NCBI GenBank assembly: GCA_018816765.1
Contig: JAHIUX010000008.1
Span: forward strand, 113,964-172,984
DNA from: Bacteroidota bacterium
Lineage (GTDB): Bacteria > Bacteroidota > Bacteroidia > Bacteroidales > F082
DNA length: 59,021 bases
Direction: 5' to 3'
The position numbers were made by a program, and so were the translations under genes. The notes beneath the pieces were generated by a model that was not told the DNA's origin, made no database searches, and saw nothing but the letters and a program-made list of their open reading frames with translations. Below, piece by piece: positions 36,677 through 43,752 of this stretch. Position 1 is the stretch's first letter; each line of letters opens with the position of its first letter.

Positions 36677-36696
36677 CACTAACCAAATTCACTAAT

Positions 36697-37542
36697 TTAT
36701 TTATCAACCTTGTTACCAAGGGCAATCCATTCGTTTAGTCCGCCATCATAAACCTTCACATTGGGGTAAGCCAATATTTTAGTCAGGGCGATGTAAGCCT
36801 TACCCGTGCGTACGCCGGTGGCGCAATACAGGTAAATGGTTTTGTCTTTTGTGACTCCACTGGCAGCAAAGATTTTTTCCAGTTCGTCTTTGCTTTTCAT
36901 TAGACCTTTTGCATCGAGCAGGGCCAGGTGTTCAATATTGATGGAACCTGGAATATGGCCTTTGCTTTTTCCGTCGAGACCCTTGTATTCATTGGCTTCG
37001 CGCACATCGACAACAACAACAGCAGATTTGCCTGCTGCAGCCTTCACATCGTCGGCACTGGCAATCATACCAGGGTTTGCCTTGCCATTGAAACTGGCTT
37101 TTTCAACGGTTGACGGGTTTTTGGTTACCGGCTTACGTCCGGCTTTCCATGCTTCCAGTCCACCATTAAGTACCATAACATTGGGGGCGCCCATGTATTT
37201 GAGGATCCAATACACACGGCTTGCATATTTCATAGAGCCTTCGTCGTAAACAACGATTTTTTTGGTTTCAGAAACGCCATCTTCGGCGAAAACTTTTGCG
37301 ATATCTGCATCGGCAATCATTAAACCTTCAATGCTTCCCGGTTTAAAGAAATCCTTGTATGAAATATTCACCGATCCGGTAATGTGCACCTTGGCATATT
37401 CTGTCGGGATTTCGGCTGATACGACAATGTAGTCAGGATTTTTAAGTTCTTTCGCGAGATCGGCCACTGAGATCAGGTCCTGGGCCATCGAAAGGCTTCC
37501 GAACAGAAACAGCAAACCGGCTACAATAAATAATTTTTTCAT
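36697..37542 (-). CDS. Periplasmic tandem-rhodanese thiosulfate sulfurtransferase
   Basis: 281 residues with a signal peptide (MKKLFIVAGLLFLFGSLSMAQ). Two rhodanese domains follow. The first (about 22-145) ends in IVVYDEGSMKYASRVYWILK, with Asp in place of the catalytic Cys, the usual inactive half. The second (about 155-275) has the active loop YCATGVRTG with Cys240 and the end VYDGGLNEWIALG. This is the SseA/thiosulfate sulfurtransferase arrangement, exported to the periplasm. It is the last gene of the six-gene operon beginning with the octaheme cytochrome. It may take sulfane sulfur from thiosulfate, or an analogous substrate, outside the cytoplasm. Confidence 0.88.
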   Translation of the reverse strand: MKKLFIVAGLLFLFGSLSMAQDLISVADLAKELKNPDYIVVSAEIPTEYAKVHITGSVNISYKDFFKPGSIEGLMIADADIAKVFAEDGVSETKKIVVYDEGSMKYASRVYWILKYMGAPNVMVLNGGLEAWKAGRKPVTKNPSTVEKASFNGKANPGMIASADDVKAAAGKSAVVVVDVREANEYKGLDGKSKGHIPGSINIEHLALLDAKGLMKSKDELEKIFAASGVTKDKTIYLYCATGVRTGKAYIALTKILAYPNVKVYDGGLNEWIALGNKVDK

Positions 37543-37553
37543 TGTTTCAGTTT

Positions 37554-38564
37554 TTAGAATTTGACCTGGAGCTGAACAACGACTTCATCGTTTTGCATTT
37601 CAATTAACTCCTCGGTGCGGTATACATAGTTGAGCTGGAGGCGTGTCCAGTCATTAAAATAATAGTTAACTCCAAAAGTCATGTTGTTTTCAACATAATC
37701 GTCCACATTGCCTGAAGTGAAATTGTCGAACCTGAAAACGGGTTCCACATTCCATTTGGTCATATAGGCAAGGGTGGCATAATAACCACTTCTTTTGTCG
37801 CCAAGCTCGATGAGGTTGCCTGAGCATCCTCCACCCAAATCGCGGTTGTAATTGCCCTTGTCATTGATGTATTCGGCCATCAGCTTAAAATTTTTGTAAT
37901 TGGCTTTAAGCTCGGCGCCGAAAGTGGTGCGCGAATCGGTGGTGTTGTTCAGCGATGGATAACCATAGCGGAAACTGGCACCAAAGCGCAGGAAATCGAG
38001 GGGCTTAAACACAACGCGTCCAACGATATCCTTTTTGGTGTTGTTGTCGAAACGGCCCAAGCCACTGCCATTCATAATGGCAAACTGATAGGTCATGAAG
38101 GTGTTGTCGTTTCCACCCATGAGCACCATGCCAAGGTCTCTGAAAGGGGCTACCATCTGCAGGGTGGCTGCGGTGCGGTATACCGTAATCAGGTCGTTGC
38201 AGGCCGTGTTTGTCTCGAGTCCGAAAGGGGTTTTAAAGGAACCCATGCTTACCCTGGCCCAGCTGTAGCGGTTATAAGAAATAAACGCATCGAGCAGGTA
38301 TGGATTTGGAGAGATAAAAGGACTCAGTTCGAGCACAACATAATAGGAGAAGTCGTAAGGAATTGCTCCCTGTGCGCCGATACGGGCCCTTTCGAAGGTG
38401 AAGCTGTTCTTGGCAGGGTCTGTCATCTGGTATTCGTACTGCGCCTGCAGGAAGCCAAACATTTTCAACCCTTCGTCAGAAACCGGTCCGCCACAACCCT
38501 GGGCAGACACTTTCATGCCTGCCAGGGAAATAACGGTAATGATAGAAATGATAATTTTCTTCAT
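37554..38564 (-). CDS. Outer membrane porin, phosphate-selective porin O/P-like
   Basis: 336 residues with a signal peptide (to about VSAQG). The Porin_O_P pattern is clear: FLQAQYEYQMTDPAKNSFTFERARIGAQG, SYYVVLELSPF, LLDAFISYNRYSWARVSMGSFKTPFGLE and a final strand ending VVQLQVKF. Such 16-stranded porins favour anions. It is cotranscribed with three periplasmic rhodanese proteins and two cytochromes. This suggests it lets a negatively charged electron acceptor (thiosulfate, tetrathionate, selenite or similar) into the periplasm. That substrate is inferred. Confidence 0.85.
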   Translation of the reverse strand: MKKIIISIITVISLAGMKVSAQGCGGPVSDEGLKMFGFLQAQYEYQMTDPAKNSFTFERARIGAQGAIPYDFSYYVVLELSPFISPNPYLLDAFISYNRYSWARVSMGSFKTPFGLETNTACNDLITVYRTAATLQMVAPFRDLGMVLMGGNDNTFMTYQFAIMNGSGLGRFDNNTKKDIVGRVVFKPLDFLRFGASFRYGYPSLNNTTDSRTTFGAELKANYKNFKLMAEYINDKGNYNRDLGGGCSGNLIELGDKRSGYYATLAYMTKWNVEPVFRFDNFTSGNVDDYVENNMTFGVNYYFNDWTRLQLNYVYRTEELIEMQNDEVVVQLQVKF

Positions 38565-38584
38565 AATCTGGACGTATTAAGCAA

Positions 38585-39541
38585 TTAATTGCCTGTTACG
38601 TAGGGTAAATTCTTTGGTGAAGCCGAGGTCCATTTGTTGGCTGTCCAGGCGGTTGAATTGTTGTAGAATTTGTTCATTCCGAACAGAACGGTCACTGCAT
38701 CATAACCAATTACGCGCAGGTAAGCGGTAATGGCTGCTGAAGTTTGTCCGGTGTAGCAATATGTGGCAACCCTTTTCGAAGCGTCGAGGTAATTCATCTG
38801 GCCTTCGCTGATGAGCAGAGGCTGAATGCGGTATGCACCATTCACGTGGCCAAAACCGAGGTAGTCAGCTTCTGAGAAATAATTGTTGATGAAATAGTTG
38901 CCTGGGTTGGTGATGACGTCTGTTACGGTTGTTGTTTTGAAACCATCGGCCAAAACAGCGGCAATGCGTTCGTTCAGAATTTCAGCGCCATTGGTGCTTG
39001 TGCTGGTGAATTTTGGGCTGGCGAAAGTGAGGTTTGCAGGAGCAACAGCGGTTGTCCAGTTGGCATTGCCTTCAGCTTCGTTTCCAATGTTAGGTGTCCA
39101 TGCATCGAAAGCAGCATTCCATCCACTCATACCCCATTTGAGGGCTTTGGCAGTTGGATAGCCGGCAAGACGGAGCAAGGCAACAGCGTGGGTAGCTGTC
39201 TGTCCGGTTTTGCACACTACCAGAATGTCCTTGCCAGCAGCATTGGCAGCTTCGGTAAGGAGGTCGGCGAGGTTCACGCGGTGAGCGCCTTCAATGTGAC
39301 CAAGGGCGAAATCATCGGCTGTACGGATATCAATCACGTATTTTGCGCTAACATTGCCGTCGTCAGGTGCTGGCATTACAAAACCATCGAGAATTTTGTT
39401 GAGATCGAGGTCCTGTGCAACGAGGTAATCGGTGAGGGCCTTCTGGGAGTCAAATGTTACCTTTTCATCTTTTTTACAGCTTGTCAAAAACAAGGCCGGA
39501 ACCATGAACAGGGTAATTAGAATAATGCTTAACTTTTTCAT
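38585..39541 (-). CDS. Rhodanese lipoprotein with two active-type domains
   Basis: 318 residues with a lipobox (LFLTSCKKD). Both rhodanese domains keep a catalytic-type loop: CKTGQTA with Cys110 and CYTGQTS with Cys262. This differs from ordinary tandem rhodaneses, where one half is inactive. The loops are of the CxTGQT form, which differs from thiosulfate (CRxGxx[R/T]) and 3-mercaptopyruvate types, so the donor is uncertain. Being lipid-anchored, it acts on the periplasmic face or the surface. It lies between another rhodanese lipoprotein and the porin gene. Confidence 0.85.
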   Translation of the reverse strand: MKKLSIILITLFMVPALFLTSCKKDEKVTFDSQKALTDYLVAQDLDLNKILDGFVMPAPDDGNVSAKYVIDIRTADDFALGHIEGAHRVNLADLLTEAANAAGKDILVVCKTGQTATHAVALLRLAGYPTAKALKWGMSGWNAAFDAWTPNIGNEAEGNANWTTAVAPANLTFASPKFTSTSTNGAEILNERIAAVLADGFKTTTVTDVITNPGNYFINNYFSEADYLGFGHVNGAYRIQPLLISEGQMNYLDASKRVATYCYTGQTSAAITAYLRVIGYDAVTVLFGMNKFYNNSTAWTANKWTSASPKNLPYVTGN

Positions 39542-39593
39542 TTTGAAATGATTTTAGGTAAATAATGGTTTAAAAAATGTTCAATTGTTATGA

Positions 39594-40118
39594 TCAGCAG
39601 CCACCAGAAGATGCAGGGGCCGAATGACTTCCACCTAATTTATCGAGGTCTTTTTCGAATACATCTGGATAGCTAAGCTCCCAGTTCTTCCATCCGCCTT
39701 CAAGGGCGTAAACATTGGTGTAACCTAGCTTTCCGAGTGATTCAGCAGCCAAAATGCCGCGTTGACCTTTTTTGCAATACACAATAATTTTTTCGTTTTT
39801 CTCCGGCATATACAAACCGGTATGTTCCCAGAATTCTTCGCTGCCAATGCTAAATTCCAAACTTCCCCTGGGCAGCACAACTGAGCCGGGGATGAAGCCA
39901 TAGTAATGCTCAATCTCCTGCCTTACATCGATCAGGGTGTACACTTCGTCGCCGTTGCTGTTCATGAGCTGACTCAGTTCATCAGGACTGATCATTTTAA
40001 CGGTTTTCATGGCGGCTGCAACCATTTCGTCTACTGATTTGTATTCCTGTTTTTTAGCACAGGATAAGACGGCAAAGGCAATGGTGACCAGCAAAAGAAT
40101 ATTCCTCAGATTTTTCAT
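39594..40118 (-). CDS. Rhodanese lipoprotein with C-terminal Cys tail
   Basis: 174 residues; lipobox FAVLSCAKK. One rhodanese domain: YTLIDVRQEIEHYYGFIPGSVVLPRGSLEF, then YCKKGQRGILAAESL with Cys115 in the loop, and YALEGGWKNWEL. The protein ends in GGSHSAPASSGGC, an extra terminal Cys in a flexible tail that could carry a persulfide to a partner (inference). The gene begins 10 bases after the cytochrome b gene. Its start, lipobox and loop residues are all read directly. Confidence 0.87.
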   Translation of the reverse strand: MKNLRNILLLVTIAFAVLSCAKKQEYKSVDEMVAAAMKTVKMISPDELSQLMNSNGDEVYTLIDVRQEIEHYYGFIPGSVVLPRGSLEFSIGSEEFWEHTGLYMPEKNEKIIVYCKKGQRGILAAESLGKLGYTNVYALEGGWKNWELSYPDVFEKDLDKLGGSHSAPASSGGC

Positions 40119-40128
40119 ATTGATGCGT

Positions 40129-40761
40129 TTATTCGGATTGTGTTTCTGATTTAGTTTCTTCTTGACCGATTTCTTTTTCGAAGCCAGAAATCATGGCTTT
40201 GATGTTTGACGACACGCTATAGCCGGTGGTTGTCATGTACATATGTACGATCACAAATGCCACGACCAGGAAGGCACCAAAGGTGTGGGTTCCGGCTGCC
40301 AGTGTCAGGCCGCCAGCATCCAGTGGATTCTGTGGGTAATGATAATACATATAGGCAATTCCGGTGACAATCTGCACAGGGAATATCAGGATCAGCAAGC
40401 CTGCATACACAATGCGCTGCAATGGATTTAGCTTGTTGTACATGCTCTTGTGTGTAGGATGGGGCATGCCTGAGAATATACCGGAAGTGTAATATTTCAC
40501 TTGTTCTTTCAGCTTGTATTTTGTCGGAATGAAATTCTTGTACTGGTGTGTGACGAGCATCCAAAAGATGGATACCACAGCAAGCCCCATGAAGGACCAG
40601 GCTGCTGCCGAATGCAGTCGCACGGCGCGTTCAAAACCAAAGAACGAGAAACTGCTGTGAATTTCGAAACCTGTAAGCGTCAGCAAGAGCACAAGAAGCA
40701 TCTGCGACCAGTGCCAGAACCGCTCGAATTTAGTGTATAACAGTTGTTTGGGGTATTTCAT
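40129..40761 (-). CDS. Membrane cytochrome b (thiosulfate reductase/formate dehydrogenase gamma-like)
   Basis: 210 residues with four membrane helices. Likely haem b ligands lie in TKFERFWHWSQMLLVLLLTLTGFEIH, AVRLHSAAAWSFMG and LAAGTHTFGAFLVVAFVIVHMYMTTTG. The family (PF01292-like) oxidises menaquinol at the inner membrane and passes electrons to periplasmic partners. The neighbouring octaheme cytochrome gene ends 18 bases upstream, so it is the probable acceptor. No PhsA/PsrA molybdopterin subunit is encoded here, which sets this apart from normal thiosulfate or polysulfide reductases. Confidence 0.85.
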   Translation of the reverse strand: MKYPKQLLYTKFERFWHWSQMLLVLLLTLTGFEIHSSFSFFGFERAVRLHSAAAWSFMGLAVVSIFWMLVTHQYKNFIPTKYKLKEQVKYYTSGIFSGMPHPTHKSMYNKLNPLQRIVYAGLLILIFPVQIVTGIAYMYYHYPQNPLDAGGLTLAAGTHTFGAFLVVAFVIVHMYMTTTGYSVSSNIKAMISGFEKEIGQEETKSETQSE

Positions 40762-40779
40762 GATACAGTTAATTTTTTA

Positions 40780-42357
40780 TTAGAAAATCCGCAGCAGTGT
40801 GTGAATAAGGACACCAATAAGCGAAACAATGATAATGCCGATGCCTGTGTAATCGATCAGGGCATTATAGTCACGGCCAGGGAGGTAGAAATCGTTCAGC
40901 GAGGCCAGCCTGCCCTCATTCCGGGTATGGCATTCTTTGCAGCTCAGTGTTTCTTCCTTCACCGAAACCATATGGTTCAACGGCCAGTAAACTTCTGTTT
41001 CAACGAAGTCAAATTGACCACTCCAGGACCTTTCCTGATATTCCATGCCTTTACGGATGCCTTCTTCCCAATCGAGGTCTTCCCAAAACGCGCCCTCGCC
41101 TTTGCCTTTCCCGTATAGTTTCACAGAAAGTACCTGTTTGGTCACCGGGTCAAATGCCTGCTTCCCGCGGTGTACCTTAACAGGCCAGATTTTGGCGTTG
41201 GGATCTTTGTAATCGCCAAAAAGCTTGTTTATTTTAACAGGTATTTCCCTGATGGTATCTTCTGTAAGGAAGTGATCCGCTGTTCCGTTAAACCAGTAAT
41301 ATTCAGGCTTTACCATATTGTCGAACACGAAATGGCCTTTGATCGAAAGGTAGCTGTAGTTGTGATCGGCATCATATTCTTTGATCGGATTGCCGTCAGC
41401 ATCTTTTCGTCCGGCTTTCGACCAGTCCCAGTATAAGGTTGTTGCATTTACCTTAGCATAAACAGGAATATGACATGTCTGGCAGGCTACCTTGCTGTTG
41501 TGGTAGTCGAGCACAACATCATTGTGCGGCTTGCTTGTGTGACATTGTTCGCAATCTGCCCGGTTTGTGTTTTCAGCTGATACCGAATAAGCCCTGCCCT
41601 TGATGTTGTGTTTTTCGGTTCTGTGGCAATCAACACACACCAGGTTACGGCCATCTTCACCCATATGCACATCAACCTTTTTAGTGCTGTGAAACAGTGC
41701 CTCTTCAAGGTCGCCATGTTTGACATTGTTGCCACCGCCACCAAAGAAGTGACAAACGCCGCAATTGTCCCTGTCGGGATATCCAACACTTTGTGAAACA
41801 AGGTTATAGTCTGGTACTGGAAATTCTTTTGTGGCAGTTTCAGCAGTTGCGGGCCAGCCTGCCATACCCTTCTGTTTAAAATAAGTGTCTGACTTGTCGT
41901 GACAGACAAGGCAGTCAATGTTCGTAGGGTCATTAAAATCAAAGGATTTATCTTCCCATCCGTAGCCTATATGGCAGCGCATACACGATCCGTTGTTTCC
42001 TTCGGCAGCAGTACAAAAATTATTGTGCAGGTTTTTCTTTCCTATTTTAACGATGCCGCGGCCCGGGATTTCTGCATCACGTTCCCATTTCCAGTGGCTG
42101 CTTTGCATCAGCTCGTCATCGCGTTTGTTGTGGCAGGTAAGGCAGGCTGCAGTCACCTGTTTTGGGTTGGTGAATTGCTGTTGTAACAGATCGAATTGGG
42201 AATGATCTACAGATGCCGTGTGTTCAGCTTTGGAAACGTATTCAATTTTCCTGGCTTCGTTTGGCCGAAGACCGAAGAAAACCGTAAAATAGATGACCAT
42301 CGCGGGAAGGACAAGTGTAACAAGTAGGACGGTCAGTTTCTGGAGCACGTTATTCAT
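40780..42357 (-). CDS. Octaheme c-type cytochrome, tetrathionate reductase (OTR) family
   Basis: 525 residues from the ATG at 42357 (a TTG at 42363 is in frame). Eight CxxCH haem sites are present: CLTCH, CMRCH, CLVCH, CGVCH, CVDCH, CEQCH, CQTCH and CKECH. The segment IGKKNLHNNFC before the second haem resembles the region giving the Lys ligand of the active haem in Shewanella OTR. An N-terminal helix (VLLVTLVLPAMVIYFTVFFGL) and a C-terminal helix (IGIIIVSLIGVLIHTLLRI) should anchor it in the inner membrane with haems in the periplasm. Known OTR reduces tetrathionate, nitrite and hydroxylamine in vitro. It is the first gene of the rhodanese/porin operon. Confidence 0.93.
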   Translation of the reverse strand: MNNVLQKLTVLLVTLVLPAMVIYFTVFFGLRPNEARKIEYVSKAEHTASVDHSQFDLLQQQFTNPKQVTAACLTCHNKRDDELMQSSHWKWERDAEIPGRGIVKIGKKNLHNNFCTAAEGNNGSCMRCHIGYGWEDKSFDFNDPTNIDCLVCHDKSDTYFKQKGMAGWPATAETATKEFPVPDYNLVSQSVGYPDRDNCGVCHFFGGGGNNVKHGDLEEALFHSTKKVDVHMGEDGRNLVCVDCHRTEKHNIKGRAYSVSAENTNRADCEQCHTSKPHNDVVLDYHNSKVACQTCHIPVYAKVNATTLYWDWSKAGRKDADGNPIKEYDADHNYSYLSIKGHFVFDNMVKPEYYWFNGTADHFLTEDTIREIPVKINKLFGDYKDPNAKIWPVKVHRGKQAFDPVTKQVLSVKLYGKGKGEGAFWEDLDWEEGIRKGMEYQERSWSGQFDFVETEVYWPLNHMVSVKEETLSCKECHTRNEGRLASLNDFYLPGRDYNALIDYTGIGIIIVSLIGVLIHTLLRIF

Positions 42358-42384
42358 GGTCAATTCGTGTTTTGAGGTTCACGG

Positions 42385-42392
42385 CAAAATTA
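42385..42392 (-). promoter_or_regulatory. Candidate -7 box for the octaheme cytochrome operon
   Basis: TAATTTTG on the minus strand matches TAnnTTTG, 27 bases before the ATG at 42357. There is no clear TTG at the normal distance, which would fit a promoter that needs an activator. Confidence 0.35.
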
Positions 42393-42469
42393 GGTTTAGG
42401 CCTCGTTGCATTCACATATTAGGGGCACAAACGGGTCAAACATCCCTGCCCGTCTCATCATGAAATTAT

Positions 42470-42483
42470 TTGATCTGCGTCAA
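42470..42483. promoter_or_regulatory. FNR/DNR-type binding site between divergent genes
   Basis: TTGATCTGCGTCAA matches the FNR/DNR consensus TTGATnnnnATCAA at nine of ten fixed positions. It lies in the 179-base gap between the octaheme cytochrome operon and the divergent crp/fnr gene. The centre is about 60 bases before the regulator ATG, so it can serve both directions. Confidence 0.7.
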
Positions 42484-42536
42484 GCTTTTTTTTGTTATCT
42501 TGCAGCCCAAATTACGTTTCACCAATTTTTGTATGT

Positions 42537-43238
42537 ATGCCTAACGCCCAGTCAATTATTAGAAACAGCTGTACCATAGGTTCCAGTAAATTAGAGTGTT
42601 TGGACTTGCTGACCCATGCTGAGTTGGATTTAATTCAATCGAAAATGGTGGAGGTGTCTTACCAGAAGGGCGAGGTGATATGTAAACAGGGTTCATTCGT
42701 TTCGCATATCATGGTGCTCGACGAAGGGCTTGTGAAAACCTATATTGAAGGATCTTCAGATAACCTGGTTCTTCAGATATTTTCACCGGTAAGCCTCATC
42801 GGCTTGTCATCACTTTTCGAAGGAAATAATGTGCTGTATCATTCAGCCCAGTCTTATATCGATTCGAAACTCAGCCTCATCGAAATCAATGCCTTCAGGC
42901 AGGTAATGAACAGCAACCCGACCTTTGGCGCCAAAATGCTTTCGGTACTTGCTGAGCAAAGCATTATTATCAATGGCAGGTTTTATTGCCTGACAAAAAA
43001 GCAAACCTATGGCCGCCTGGCTGATGTTGTGTTGTGCCTGGCAAACAGGATTTATAAGCAAAAGAAATTCCCTTTGCAGCTTTCACGTAAGGACTTTGCA
43101 GAATTAAGCGGAATGTCGATTGAGAGTATCGCGCGTATCCTCACCAAGTTCAAGGCCGATGGCCTGATCGAAATTAACAACGAATACGTTGAAATCCTCG
43201 ATCCTGAAAGACTTGAAATGGTGAGTATGAAGGGATAA
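42537..43238 (+). CDS. Crp/Fnr family transcriptional regulator
   Basis: 233 residues from the ATG at 42537; the frame also opens at a TTG at 42492. The cyclic-nucleotide-binding fold is seen in VSYQKGEVICKQGSFVSHIMVLDEGLVKTYIEG and VSLIGLSSLFEG. The C-terminal winged helix is LSRKDFAELSGMSIESIARILTKFKADGLIEI, typical of FNR/DNR. N-terminal Cys12 and Cys21 plus the Cys in EVICKQG are possible redox-sensing residues, though the exact FNR four-Cys spacing is not evident. It is divergent from the octaheme operon with an FNR-type box between them, so it is the likely regulator of that operon. Confidence 0.9.
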   Translation: MPNAQSIIRNSCTIGSSKLECLDLLTHAELDLIQSKMVEVSYQKGEVICKQGSFVSHIMVLDEGLVKTYIEGSSDNLVLQIFSPVSLIGLSSLFEGNNVLYHSAQSYIDSKLSLIEINAFRQVMNSNPTFGAKMLSVLAEQSIIINGRFYCLTKKQTYGRLADVVLCLANRIYKQKKFPLQLSRKDFAELSGMSIESIARILTKFKADGLIEINNEYVEILDPERLEMVSMKG

Positions 43239-43312
43239 TTCCTTTGCTGTAACTTCCTTCGAAAGTCACATGTTGCTTTTCGGTTCGATGATTTCCCCGC
43301 CTTTGTTCAGCT

Positions 43313-43741
43313 TCAGCCTTGTTTGCGCTTGCCGCCCCTTGCCTTTAACTGACACATACAACTGCCGCTGAGTACTTTTGCGGGATCCAGCTGAATTGGA
43401 AAGCCATCTCTCTCCCAATCAACGAATCCACCTGCAAGCGATAGCATGCGTGTGAAACCCATGCCCTTCAGGAGTTTCATGATTTCTTTACTGCGGATTC
43501 CCACACAGTCGGCCAGGATCAGGAAGCTGTCGACCGAAAGTTCACCGACCCTGCCTGGTAGCTCAGAATAGGGGATAACCACAAGACCAGGCACCATCGG
43601 ACGCTTAAATTCACCTTCGAAATCTGGTCTCAGGTCTATCAACAATACTCCCTGATGTAGCAGAGGCCAGGCGTTTTTCGGACTAATAAAGAAGAGTCCG
43701 CCGCTTTCAAAACTTGCTGCAAAAAATGATTGTTCATCCAT
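43313..43741 (-). CDS. Cytoplasmic rhodanese-like protein in the arsEFG operon
   Basis: 142 residues without a signal peptide. Rhodanese elements: VLLIDLRPDFEGEFKRPMVPGLVVIPYSELP, then LILADCVGIRSKEIMKLL with loop CVGIRS (Cys79), and SLAGGFVDWERDGFP. The C-terminal tail has a CMC pair (SGSCMCQLKARGGKRK) that could bind metalloid or relay sulfur (inference). It is the last gene of the second arsenic operon, 11 bases after the permease. A rhodanese here may make thioarsenical species or repair cysteines. Confidence 0.85.
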   Translation of the reverse strand: MDEQSFFAASFESGGLFFISPKNAWPLLHQGVLLIDLRPDFEGEFKRPMVPGLVVIPYSELPGRVGELSVDSFLILADCVGIRSKEIMKLLKGMGFTRMLSLAGGFVDWERDGFPIQLDPAKVLSGSCMCQLKARGGKRKQG

Positions 43742-43752
43742 ACGCCCACATT

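Noticed and set aside
36697-42357. Arsenate or arsenite respiratory system (Arr/Aio/Arx)
   Set aside because: No molybdopterin subunit or Rieske protein is encoded; the arsenic genes nearby are detoxification genes.
40129-42357. Classical thiosulfate/polysulfide reductase (Phs/Psr)
   Set aside because: The cytochrome b resembles the membrane subunit, but the catalytic A and iron-sulfur B subunits are missing.
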